From Pyrenochaeta sp. MPI-SDFR-AT-0127 (Eukaryota > Ascomycota > Dothideomycetes > Pleosporales > Cucurbitariaceae): a stretch of 64,000 bases of DNA. Made by a program: the position numbers and the translations under genes. Each line of letters starts with the position of its first letter. Within the stretch, counting starts at the first letter, position 1. The notes beneath the pieces were generated by a model. It was not told the origin of the DNA. It worked only from the letters and a program-made list of their open reading frames with translations, and made no database searches. Shown one piece after another: positions 43,302 to 53,085 of this stretch. The DNA is taken from contig JAGTJM010000008.1 of the NCBI GenBank assembly GCA_020747015.1, positions 744,001 through 808,000 on the forward strand, given 5' to 3'.

Positions 43302-44926
43302 GGCGTCAAGCGGGATTCTTCTGAAATATGGCGTGGCCTTAATCCACGATGCAGATGACCATGTCAGAGCAATCAAAACTGATGTCTTAATTGAGAACGG
43401 GAGAATTGTGAAGATTGCTCCAACTATATCAAGACCTGACGGAATCAAGGTCATCGACTGCACGGACAAGATTATCAGTCCCGGGTTTGTAGACACGCAC
43501 CACCATGGCTGGCAGACCCAGCTCAAAGGCAGGCATGCAAACGAACAATTACTGGAGTATATGGTCACTGGTGGGTTCCTACGTTCATTCTAACTTCGCT
43601 TACCGGGCGCTTACTTTTTGAAGGAAATATACAGCATCATCAGTATTCTCCGGAAGATGTCTTTTATGGCCAACTCGCTGGTATGCTAGAAGGTATCGCG
43701 GCTGGTACTACAACAGTCGTCGATCATGCACATATTACACGGTCAGCAGATCATGTTAAACTTGCCATTGCTGCCACCGCGTCTTCCGGAATCCGATCTG
43801 TTTTCTGTTATACGCCACTAGTCCGTGTTAAGCACTTCAATCCACTCACCTTTCATATGAATCCATTTGAGGACTGGGTGATGGGTGAGTGAACATGTAC
43901 CACTTGCAGAAGGCACACACTGACTTCGCACTTTGACCTTCTGTAGCAACTTTCACGAAGCTCGCAGATGTTGGACCCTTCGGATCTGGAAGGGTGACGC
44001 TGGGCTTCGCATTCGATCTGTTCTTCCTACCCGCCGATATTATCAAAGGTATCTTTGCTCATGTCAAAGCAAAGGGTGTTCAGACTATAACATGCCATGG
44101 CTCAGTGAGCTTGGGCAGCGTTGTGCAAAGCCTGGCAAAGCTGGACCTGCTTGATGATCGAATCATCATCTCCCATGGAGGTACTCTCAGAAGAGCCGAT
44201 GCTGATCTTATCAAAGCCGCCGGCGCATATCTTAGTTCGACGCCAAGTACAGAGCTACAAATGGCTATGGGAAGACCTTACTGCTTTGATTCGTCCTTTG
44301 CAGACGGAGGAGTGAGTGGCGATTCGGTCGGTTTGCAGAATAATAGTAGCCTTGGCGTTGATTGCCATTCCTGTACTGCTGGCTCCGTCATCTCGGAGGC
44401 CAAGCTGGGCTTGCAAGACGCTAGAAATCACTTCAACGAGTTTCGCATGAAGCAAGGAAAATTTCCGCGTTCACTCCCAGATAACCTCAGCGTTGAAGCA
44501 GCTTTCAACCTTGCAACCATCAAAGGTGCAGAAGCTGCACATTTGAGCCACGAGATTGGACGCATCGCCGAAGGGTACAAAGCGGACCTGACCATTTTTG
44601 ATGCTCTAAGCCCCAGTATGGTTGGTGCGGCGCAACATGACCCAGTTGCAGCTGTGATTCTCCATTCAAGTCCAGCGGATATTGAAACAGTCATTGTTGA
44701 TGGTGTGGTGAGGAAACAAAATGGAAATCTCGCGCCTGTTACTGTCGATGAAGGCGCCAAACAAGTTATCGGTGAGCCAATATTGGAGTGGACTAGTATC
44801 GCCAGGGAAGTGCTGAAGAGTAGGGAAAAGATGCAAGAAGATATTAATAAGATCGACTTCGAGGAGGCACCAGCTGCTTTACTTGAGCTATTTCATGTTG
44901 ATGAGAGCACGCTCATTAATGTTTGA
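43300..44926 (+). CDS. amidohydrolase / cytosine-deaminase-like metal hydrolase
   Basis: Metal-dependent hydrolase of the amidohydrolase superfamily (ATZ/TRZ-like), of the sort that deaminates or dechlorinates N-heterocycles; the substrate is not readable. Three exons: 43300-43570, 43624-43884 and 43947-44926 (introns 53 and 62 bp), 503 aa. Metal-site motifs: SPGFVDTHHHGWQTQL (HxH), AGTTTVVDHAHI, VQTITCHGSV, IISHGG, and SLGVDCHSCTAG with the late Asp. The C-terminal composite-domain part (IGRIAEGYKADLTIFDALS, ETVIVDGVVRKQNGNL) is typical. No secretion signal. An incomplete copy of exon 2 with many C-to-T and G-to-A changes lies just downstream. A 10-unit CAG repeat touches its start. Confidence 0.87.
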
Positions 44927-44982
44927 TGAAACCGCGTTTGAGCTTACCGTTCTGAAGCCTAAGTTATTAATTATATATATAT

Positions 44983-45156
44983 ATATTACACGGTTAGTAG
45001 ATTTTATTAAAGTTACTATGACTGTCACTACGTCTTCTAGAATCTGATCTATCCTCTATTATACGCCACTAGTCTATAAAAAATACTTTAATCCACTCAC
45101 CTTTTATATAAACTTATTTAAGGACTAGGTGATGGATGAGTGAATATATACATTAT
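44983..45156 (+). pseudogene. RIP-mutated partial copy of amidohydrolase exon 2
   Basis: This 174-bp stretch aligns without gaps to 43732-43905 (offset 1,251 bp), the 3' half of exon 2 with the start of the following intron. Shared blocks include ATACGCCACTAGTC and AATCCACTCACCTTT. My hand alignment gives about 28 changes of the C-to-T/G-to-A kind against about 10 others, so the decay is strongly biased as in repeat-induced point mutation. The frame is broken by stops. It follows the functional gene by about 60 bp. Confidence 0.85.
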
Positions 45157-45408
45157 TTCTATGCATTCTCTCATGATCCCCATAAGTGGACAACTGCGCA
45201 TCGATAACGGCTTCAAGATGGTAAAATAGGTGCTACGATGAGAGAATCGATGCCACGAACAAGTTTCCTGTTGAATTCAGAGACCCTCATCTTGATGCTA
45301 CCAATGGTGGCCAAGGTAGCTTGGAGGCCTTCACACAACCGTCGGTTTGGCAAGCGCAAAGTAAATATGTATTGAATCTACCCGTACTCTCAGATGGAAT
45401 ATTTACTA
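45152..45408 (+). repeat. diverged repeat, copy A (coding-like relic)
   Basis: About 255 bp similar to 46831-47069 in the same direction. Shared blocks: ATTATTTCTATGC, CCATAAGTGGACA, GGCTTCAAGATGGTAA. One frame reads like protein (HKWTTAHR, then a stop, then RLQDGKIG). It begins where the RIP copy of the amidohydrolase exon ends. Origin unknown. Confidence 0.65.
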
Positions 45409-46830
45409 GGCACATCTAGTGAACAAAGTCATATACAGAAACGTCTTTGCATTCGTATTAATTATGCACCATCCCACCTTTGCAACCTGATAACTCTATT
45501 ATCATGCCGACCAGTAACGCACGCGATTGATACACAATGACGACACATATTTCTCTATTAATTAACACTAGTGTACAAAGCTCCTCTTTATCAACAGAAG
45601 GAACGACGCTCTCCTCGCTTGGACTGGGCGATGAAAATACAGTGACAGCAGACACGTCGTGGTCTTGAGGGCGTAGTTGGGTTAGAATGTTGGCTAACTG
45701 TGGCGATGTCAAATTGGACAGAGGCTGTCTCTCGGTCTGGGCTCGGTTTTTTGGAGTGTTAGTTGATGTGTCTGCGGCGGCTGAGTAGACGAGTGCGGCA
45801 CGGGTCGTGGTCGCTTTGGAGACCTTTTTGGATGCCGGATAGGAGCAGACAGGGGCGTCATGATCAAGCCAGCAGCAGGCGGGATAACGGAAGCCTCAGT
45901 CATCCAGCTCTTCTTCGTCCCGCCCAGATTGCCGAGGGCGTAGTTGAGGATTTGTGCCGTGGCATTGTTTGCCAAATGCCGGTATCGTGCGACTGGATTC
46001 AGATTAGGCTTCTAGACTCAATCTTGGTTGCGTTTATGAGTCTGACTCAAATTCGACTAGCGCCCTTGGTAGTATCTTATGTGGTTATCTTCTCTGAGTG
46101 AATTGTCCGCGTTGGTGTGAATCGTTTCGGTGGAGGCGCCGACTTCGTCACGCTGTCCGCTGTCGACGATTGCCACGACTGATTTTAATTGTCGGCATCA
46201 CCCTTCCTAGTCCGACCAAAAAACATCATAATGATAGAACTGGGCAGAGTTCCCCAAACAACAATACTCGATCAATATGTGTCGCATCGCCCATCTAATC
46301 ATGTGCCCTTGTAAAGGCCTACTTATCAATTCCAACAGGCATGAACAGATTAGAAGTTTGTATAGAGACTGTGTCATTTGATGTATTACAGTTAAATGTC
46401 TGACCATTGCCTGCATACTCGCGAAATGAAGCCCTCGTCTAGAATACAACACGTAGCATGTATTTGCGACAAAAAAACCAGACAAATGATGTACCGCATA
46501 AACCATCAAACCCAAGTGGATACACACAGCCCACATGTTTACTCAGTCCAATTGTGGTGGGTTTGAAGATGGGCATAGATTTGTTTTTTAGTGGCTTCGA
46601 GCATCATTGGATTGAAGTTTAGCACATCGGGAGAGCGGATAGCACTACCCGAGGGTTATATAGTATCTAGTTTATATGATACTTCAAATTCTTGTTCATT
46701 ACAGCTGTTGAGACTAGTAGTTTTTTGTAGAGTATGCATGGCCTTGATCTAAACATATAGGCGTGCACCTTTTCAACAGACTTCTCATGAAATGCCTAGT
46801 ATTGCAGAGCAGACAGAATACTTCATGCCC

Positions 46831-47069
46831 ATTATTTCTATGCGCTCTGTCAGGAGGCCCATAAGTGGACACATGTGCATAAACAGTGGCTTCAAGATGG
46901 TAAGATAGGCTCTAAGATGAAGAGGTTCATACGAATTTCCTGCTGGATCCAGAGTCTCATATTGGTGCGGCTAACGATGTACCCTGAAGTCCCTCGCATA
47001 ACGTTCAGTCTCGCAAACGCTAAGTTGAAAAGTATTTGATGGAGCTCATCACAACGTGGAATACTTATT
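46831..47069 (+). repeat. diverged repeat, copy B (coding-like relic)
   Basis: Second copy of the element at 45152. One frame is open across the conserved core and reads HKWTHVHKQWLQDGKIG, with no stop where copy A has one, so it is nearer to an ancestral coding sequence. The tail GTGGAATACTTATTG pairs with ATGGAATATTTACTA of copy A. I do not recognise the protein. Confidence 0.65.
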
Positions 47070-47375
47070 GTTTTATTGCGCTTCATGTCATTGACGCTAC
47101 TACTATATCATTGATGTATCTATAAAACCTTTATGGACAGTCATTCTATACCAAGGTATCAATATAAGGAAAGATTAGAAGAGAAGTAAAATTCAATCTA
47201 GAGATCCAACAACGCCACGGCTATGCAAAGGTCAAGGAGTGAACGCTCCTCTGAGAAAAGCATCAGCGAGTATTTGCTGAGATTAAATACCAATGCCTGC
47301 CAAGTACGGAGGCTGAGATAGAATCCACATCAAACCGAAACTCGTTACTTTTAAGAAGGAAGAGACTCGCTACAT

Positions 47376-48842
47376 TTAGTAGTAGCCGGCGGGGTAGCCC
47401 GTGGGGACTGGTGTTGGCTTTGCGGAAGATGGAGTAGGGGTGTTGACCGGGTAGTCAGCAGATGAGGAAGGTGTGTTGACTGGATAGCCGGCAGATGAGG
47501 AAGGTGTGTTGACTGGATAGCCGGCAGACGATGACGGTGTATTGACTGGATAGCCGGCAGATGAGGAAGGTGTATTGACTGGATAGCCGGCAGACGATGA
47601 CGGTGTATTGACTGGATAGCCGGCAGATGAGGAAGGTGTATTGACTGGATAGCCGGCAGACGATGACGGTGTATTGACTGGATAGCCGGCAGACGACGAT
47701 GAGCTAGGTTTGCTCGTAGGGTAGGGAGCAGACGATGCTGGGGGGGCAGGAATGCTGTAGCCTGAAGAAGCAGGTGGCTGGGGTTTACCAGAGCTGGAAG
47801 GCTTGGGACCTTCTGGGTAACCAGTTGATGGTTTTGGGCCCTCGGGATAGCTAGGGTGAGTTGGTTTGGTGGGTGGCACGGTGATTGTGTAAGTCACGGG
47901 GTAACCTTCCTCTGTGACCGTTATAGTTTTGACGTCACCAGGACCAGGAGCAGGAGTATAAGCCGGAGCTGGGGCATATATCGTCTCGGTGATGGTCTTG
48001 ATGATAGGGGCCGGGCAGTTATCGGGATAGACAGGAGGTTGCGGCTTGGGTGTCTCGGCAGGATACACAGGCTTATCGGTAGGAGCATGGCAAGGCTTCT
48101 CTCCACAACCGTATATGGTCGAAACTTGGGTGGTTGTATAGTAAGAGGGCGTAAGGTAGGTCGAATAGTAGGTGGTAGTGCCGCTCTGTGTCACAGGGGT
48201 TGAGCAGGGGACCCAGGTGTAGGTTGTCACCGTTATTGTGGTTGTGCTATCGTGAGGATATTCACTGGAGTGGCTTGGCTTGGGCGTAGGAGTGCTGGAC
48301 GGTCGAGGTCCTTTGGTGGTCGAATAGCCAGTGCCGTGGGGCTTGCTGGTCGGGTACCCAGTTCCATGAGGAGGCTTGGAGCTGGATGGGACTGGGGTCG
48401 AAGCGCTGTACCCGCCATGAGAAGGCTTCGAGCTGGACGGAACAGGCGTCGAGGCACTGTATCCTCCATGAACCGAAGAGCTGGATGGGATGGGGGTTGA
48501 GGCACTATATCCGCCATGAACCGAAGAGCTGGATGGAAGTGGGGACGATACAGGGTATCCGTTCGAGCTGGAAGGAGCTACAGAGGATGGCACTGGAGTC
48601 GAAGCCCCATATCCTGCAGGAGTCGAGGAGCTCTTTGGAGGAACTGGAGTGGAAGCGCCATATCCGTCATGGGGTTTGGAGCTGGACGGCACCACTGGCG
48701 AGGAAGCGGGAGGGTACTGGACGAGTGAAGAGCTTGAAGGCGCAGGAGCAGTGGGATAAGGATTATATCCGTAGCCATACTCAGGCGCTGGCATGGCTGC
48801 AACAGCGCCAATCAAGGCGGCAGCGACAAAAGAGTAATACAT
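47376..48842 (-). CDS. secreted Pro/Ser/Tyr-rich cell-wall-type protein with tandem repeats
   Basis: A 488-aa single-exon protein with signal peptide (MYYSFVAAALIGAVAAMPAPE). It is built of low-complexity modules: an N-terminal Ser/Pro region with repeated SSSVHGGYSASTP/VPSSSKP units, a Thr-rich middle (STTTITVTTYTWVPCSTP, TYYSTYLTPSYYTTTQVST) with four Cys (VPCSTP, YGCGEKPCHAP and DNCPAP) and KTITVTEEGYPVTYTITVP, and a C-terminal array of eight 11-residue repeats SSSAGYPVNTP (the last is SSSADYPVNTP) ending PTGYPAGYY. Heavy O-glycosylation is expected. No GPI signal is seen at the C-terminus. Likely a wall or extracellular matrix protein; related to other fungal repeat-rich surface proteins by composition only. 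A TATATAA lies about 197 bp upstream. Confidence 0.78.
   Translation of the reverse strand: MYYSFVAAALIGAVAAMPAPEYGYGYNPYPTAPAPSSSSLVQYPPASSPVVPSSSKPHDGYGASTPVPPKSSSTPAGYGASTPVPSSVAPSSSNGYPVSSPLPSSSSVHGGYSASTPIPSSSSVHGGYSASTPVPSSSKPSHGGYSASTPVPSSSKPPHGTGYPTSKPHGTGYSTTKGPRPSSTPTPKPSHSSEYPHDSTTTITVTTYTWVPCSTPVTQSGTTTYYSTYLTPSYYTTTQVSTIYGCGEKPCHAPTDKPVYPAETPKPQPPVYPDNCPAPIIKTITETIYAPAPAYTPAPGPGDVKTITVTEEGYPVTYTITVPPTKPTHPSYPEGPKPSTGYPEGPKPSSSGKPQPPASSGYSIPAPPASSAPYPTSKPSSSSSAGYPVNTPSSSAGYPVNTPSSSAGYPVNTPSSSAGYPVNTPSSSAGYPVNTPSSSAGYPVNTPSSSAGYPVNTPSSSADYPVNTPTPSSAKPTPVPTGYPAGYY
47441..47697. repeat. 33-bp coding minisatellite, alternating two variants
   Basis: On the plus strand the unit starts GGATAGCCGGCAGA and ends GTATTGACT, 33 bp, about eight units. 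Two versions differ at the middle (GATGAGGAA or GACGATGAC) and alternate through most of the block, so there is a 66-bp higher-order period. It encodes the 11-residue repeats of the wall-type protein. Confidence 0.9.
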
Positions 48843-51800
48843 GTTGGCTTTGTTTTCGACTTGTTCAGTGAGGTGCTCGGTATTGATGGGGGTCGATTAA
48901 GTATTATAGGATTTCTGGAGATGGCACTCAAGCGAATGTCGGTCTTGAGAAAGACTAAAGGAAAAGCGAAGGTGATTAAGAAATCGATGCTGATTGTTGA
49001 TGGTGATGATGGGACTTCTGGGCGAGTCTGAATGAGCGTTATATATTCTGAATATCAGGGCATCTACGCGCTTCCATGGTGGCTGACGTCGGTGTGGCCC
49101 ACCTTGGTCAGTACGAAGTAACATCTCGCCATGTCAAGGAGCCCGCCCGTACGAGGCACCATTCTGGGATACGGTAAGTCAATAGCGTGGACAGCTCAAA
49201 TCGGCATCTATAGCAGCGAGGTGGCAGGGGTGCCGAGGATTGCAACGGCACAGCCCTACCAGCTTCTTACTCATGACAAGGGACAGGGGTGCCAACGGTC
49301 GATGGGTGCTAATTTTGGGATGCGCCTTCCCCTACTGGGACTTAGCGCACTCGCTTGGACGGATGACACCCACCGGAGTGTGCGGAAGCCACTGATTCCT
49401 CACGTTACAGTCTCATCCAGCCACTGTACCCATTTTTTCTCTGAACAGCAGACGCTCATCATTTCGGAGGCGCATCCGCTGTGGCCACGCCGGTGGTATG
49501 GACCGTTGCTAAGAATGTCGACGGGAAGGCGTACCTGACGATCTCCAGCAGTCAATCACAGACGCGATTTCGGTTGCTCCCACAGAAGCTGAATCCCCCT
49601 GTGAGCCCTACTTGGTATCTCTAAGCTATGCTCAATGTGGTCGATGATAGCGACAGAGCCTCGGACAGCTTTACATCGAGCTCCATCCTGCTCGTGTGTT
49701 CAATACCGTATCCTGCCCCCGGGAGCACGCCACCCATGCTGACCTGCAGCTACGAGATCTTCCCTTAACCAATTCAGGAAGTCTACGCGGAAAACAAGCA
49801 ATACGCCAGATCGGTATGGCGACGTTCGGCCGGGTTGCCATCAACTTTGCACTACTGGGACCCGCGTCTCTCTCTCTGCCAGCCATTTCTAAGCATCGTC
49901 AAAGCAGCCTTGTCTTCGCCTTCCACCGCTTCTTCATGCACTTATTACACTCAATGCGTCTCCGACACGTGAGGCCTCAAACCCCGAGCTGTCTTTGCAC
50001 CCACGTGGACCTTTTGTGTCCACAATACGAGTCATAAATATTGGTCAGATGCAAAAGTCTCTGGCTGCAACCCACTCCACTCCGCCTCTCGTAATCAGAG
50101 ACAACGGCGTGCGTTGTTGGCCGTCTGTCGTAAATCGCTAGCCAGTAACGCCTGGCTATTCAGTCCTGTACTGACTGTGATCCAAATATCGACTCCAACA
50201 GCCCCGCACTTTCTGCATCATTCAGTGACGAGTCATCTCACTCGCTCCGCTATTCCATGCTAATTTTTGACCAAATTAGACACAGTCTTACTTCCTGTAC
50301 ACTCTTGCCAGTCGTGCATCACTGAGGTTCGGCCTTGGTGGCAAGGGAAAAATCTCCGCACGTCTCACTCCTGACGATTTTTTGATGTACAATCTTCTAG
50401 ATCTCTGTAATCAATTCACGCATCTTGAAATAATCCCCACAAACCTTCACAAGCTCTGAGGATCGGAAGAGTTGGCCTACTGCAAGGCGCTGTGCAAAGC
50501 TTTGTCACAATATTGACCCACTCGCACGATACGGGACAAGACGTGAGCAGGAAAATGTAAACATGGTGCATCGACGCAAAAAGGCGGAGATAGACTGAGA
50601 GAAGGCGCCAAATCTGACCCTCGAGCGCGTTCTTTCGCCGTCAGAGTCCCTTCACCCGGAAGGAGCTGCGGGCACCAGCAAATTGCGTGCTCGCTTTGCG
50701 AGACTTTTCTCGCCTACATTTCGTCGTCATCCAGTTCGGAGGGGCTCAGAGGTTCGTAAATCCACCATCCACAAGTGCAAGCCCCCTGAGGTCATTCCGG
50801 CTGCCTGCCGCACATTGTGAATGGATGTTGAACAGCTCATTCGGGCCGACATAAAAGTTCTTGAATACTATACATGCGCATTGGACCACTTACACTGGCA
50901 ATAGGAAGCGCACTGTCCTTGATGTATTGGCTGGGTCATTATTGAACTATTTATGGATACTGTGGCGAACTCTTGCCAATACCTGGGTAAGCAAACACAC
51001 GTTTCGAAATAATGCGCTCATCGCGAGACGGTATGAAGTGACAAACGCAACTTCTGGCAGATTTTAAGCTCTGGCGTGGCAAGAAGAATGGTTGGTTCGG
51101 TCTCGTGCTCCAGGAAGATGAGCCTATCATGTTGTTTCGATCAAGTTCTGGTCTCCTATCTCTCCACAGCCAAGGATTTGATCTGAATGTCTGTAATTTC
51201 ACTCGAGTGTAAATCACATGTGTGACGCTTCTTGTTGAAATCCTTACTCTTCTAATGAGAACTAGAAACATGCCCCCACCCACATTTTCTGCACGAAGTA
51301 CGAATGGTGCCAGCCTTCGCATTATTTGTTATGCGAGGTCAACAAAACGTTGGACGCCAGGCTAAGTGATGTAAAGGGCGGCCAGTTATTTAGCGAGATC
51401 CTTGACATCGATACGCAGGCGCTGTAACACGTACCAAATGGGATGTCTTGAGGAAGAGCGCCATGCGACAAGTGTAGATCATGGCTAAGTATCGATATAT
51501 TGTCCTAACGCCCGCTTCCAACGTACTCAAATGTGAGTGCCAATGGTCTATTTGTCTTGATCTCAAACAATTCAAGAGTGTGCAAGGCATGAAAGCGCCA
51601 CTTAATGGCGAACTAGCTGAACGAAGGTGGACTGCTCGAGGGGAAGTGCTGTCCGGCGCGTTGCGTCAAGTTCTATCGGTGGAGTGCTCCACCGCACCTT
51701 CGCCCAGACCTAGAACTTCCGTGATCTGATGATCAACCAAGATATGAAGAATTACAGAATCGTTGGTTTCCATTTGTACGCAATTAGACTGTGGAGAGCG

Positions 51801-51927
51801 TCAGTTGAACAAGGCTTGAGGCGATCTCGATGATCTACAAAATCTGATGAGTCTTCAGATAAGCACGGGTTACGGTTGCGTGAATAGATTTAATTTATCT
51901 TAATGCTACTGTTCCCTGAGATTAAAA
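48843..51927. other. 3.1 kb without a recognisable gene
   Basis: Upstream region of the cell-wall-type gene at the left, 3' flank of the GNAT gene at the right. Short frames on both strands (for example 49131-49538) show no family traits, no credible splicing and overlap shadows. No repeat or RNA gene seen. Confidence 0.45.
49039..49045 (-). promoter_or_regulatory. TATA-like element of the cell-wall-type gene
   Basis: TATATAA on the minus strand, about 197 bp upstream of the ATG at 48842; a leader of that size is plausible. Confidence 0.4.
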
Positions 51928-52677
51928 TCACAAATATTTGCCGTAAATCCAATAGCCAGGTTCCCGCCACTCCCCAGCCAAGAACACTGACTCTGTCTCT
52001 TCCTTCCACCCCACCTTTTGAAATCCAATCTTTTGTAGAACGTTCTCGCTCCCCGGATTACCTTCATCCACACCTGCTTCCAGGTAGAATAACTCCTTGC
52101 CCTTAGCCATCTCCTCAGCTACTGAGCGGGTATATGCATCAACGAGTGCCCTTCCGGCTTCCGTCGCGTACCCTTTACCCCAATGCTGCTTGAAGAATGC
52201 GTAGCCTATAACGCGAAGATTGACTGATTTCGAGACATCATCGATATCTAGGTTTGGTGGTGGCAGAGTAGGCCCACCTTCTTGACGCCTCAGGCTCACA
52301 CTGCCAACGTGCTCTCCTAGGTCTTCTTTTGTCGCTTTGCTGGTTGGGGATTTGGAGAGAACACGGAGTAAAAAATGTTGTCGTATTTAGTTTTGTGTTC
52401 GAGCATCCAGAGCCGAGATTCGGACAACGTATTGCATTTACCGTGAAGACTGCGCCCGTTAGTGGCTATTCATGTAGAAATAAGGGAAAATGGATGCAAG
52501 TAACTAAAGAAGGAATGAAGATTGAAGGTAATATGGAGGGAGTGTGTACCTCCAAGCTGTTGCTGCATCGTCTGACCAGTTTTCGTGGAACCATTGGACG
52601 TGCTGTGATCCTTCAGATGTGTCTGTCAGACGCACGAGGACAAGTCGGGCTGTCTGGATGATTGCACTTGTGTCCAT
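51928..52677 (-). pseudogene. GNAT acetyltransferase with an apparent frameshift
   Basis: N-acetyltransferase of the RimJ/RimL-like GNAT group. Exon 1 is 52550-52677 (MDTSAIIQTARLVLVRLTD...HVQWFHENWSDDAATAW); an alternative in-frame ATG lies at 52695. A 100-bp intron (52450-52549) leads to SLHGKCNTLSESRLWMLEHK and KTKYDNIFYSVFS. From there the reading frame must change to continue as TSKATKEDLGEHVGSVSLRR, LPPPNLDIDD, GYAFFKQHWGKGYATEAGRA (the acetyl-CoA loop), ENVLQKIGFQKVGW and REPGYWIYGKYL. Spliced length is one base short of a multiple of three, and the break lies near 52340-52365 by the run TTGGGGA. No intron large enough fits. It is either a recent pseudogene or a base error in the assembly; all family motifs are otherwise intact. 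Confidence 0.7.
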
Positions 52678-52695
52678 GTTTGCTAGTATGCTCAA

Positions 52696-53085
52696 TATTT
52701 GTCAATCAGTGTTTTTGCCAAAGCATAAATATCAATTTGCCTTTATGACTCAAACGAACCAAAACCATTAGCTTCATGTTATCAATGCTCCTTATTGCAA
52801 TTGTTTTCATTTAAATCAAAGTAAGCATCAGGGCTTGACTCATCATATATCTAGACTAGCTGCACCTCGTATCTCGCATCGGGTTGAGCAACCGAACAAA
52901 GCTAGACGTCCATGCACGTGAGAGCGCGGGACGCGTCATACACAAGGCGAAATCGCGCGTTTGTCTCTCTTCCGAATCACATGGAATGTCTCTGAACATC
53001 ATGATCCGTGAATGCCCATCAGTCATCCAACAAGACTTATACTAATGAAAGACTGCTGTTCCCGTTACTGATGTTGCTTACTGGC
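52696..53085. other. intergenic region
   Basis: 390 bp: upstream region of the GNAT gene and 3' flank of the CoA-transferase. AT-rich; nothing further seen. Confidence 0.5.

Larger units (their letters stand above)
44927..47375. other. 2.4-kb gene-free, repeat-bearing stretch
   Basis: Holds the RIP copy, the two repeat copies and an AT run (ATATATATATATAT at about 44972-44986). Two abutting minus-strand frames between them (45709-45975 and 45458-45712) have plausible composition but lie in different frames and match no family I know; they could be a decayed gene. AT-rich overall. Confidence 0.5.

Noticed and set aside
47441..47697. CRISPR-like regular repeat
   Set aside because: The units are head-to-tail with no spacers, lie inside a coding frame and the host is a eukaryote.
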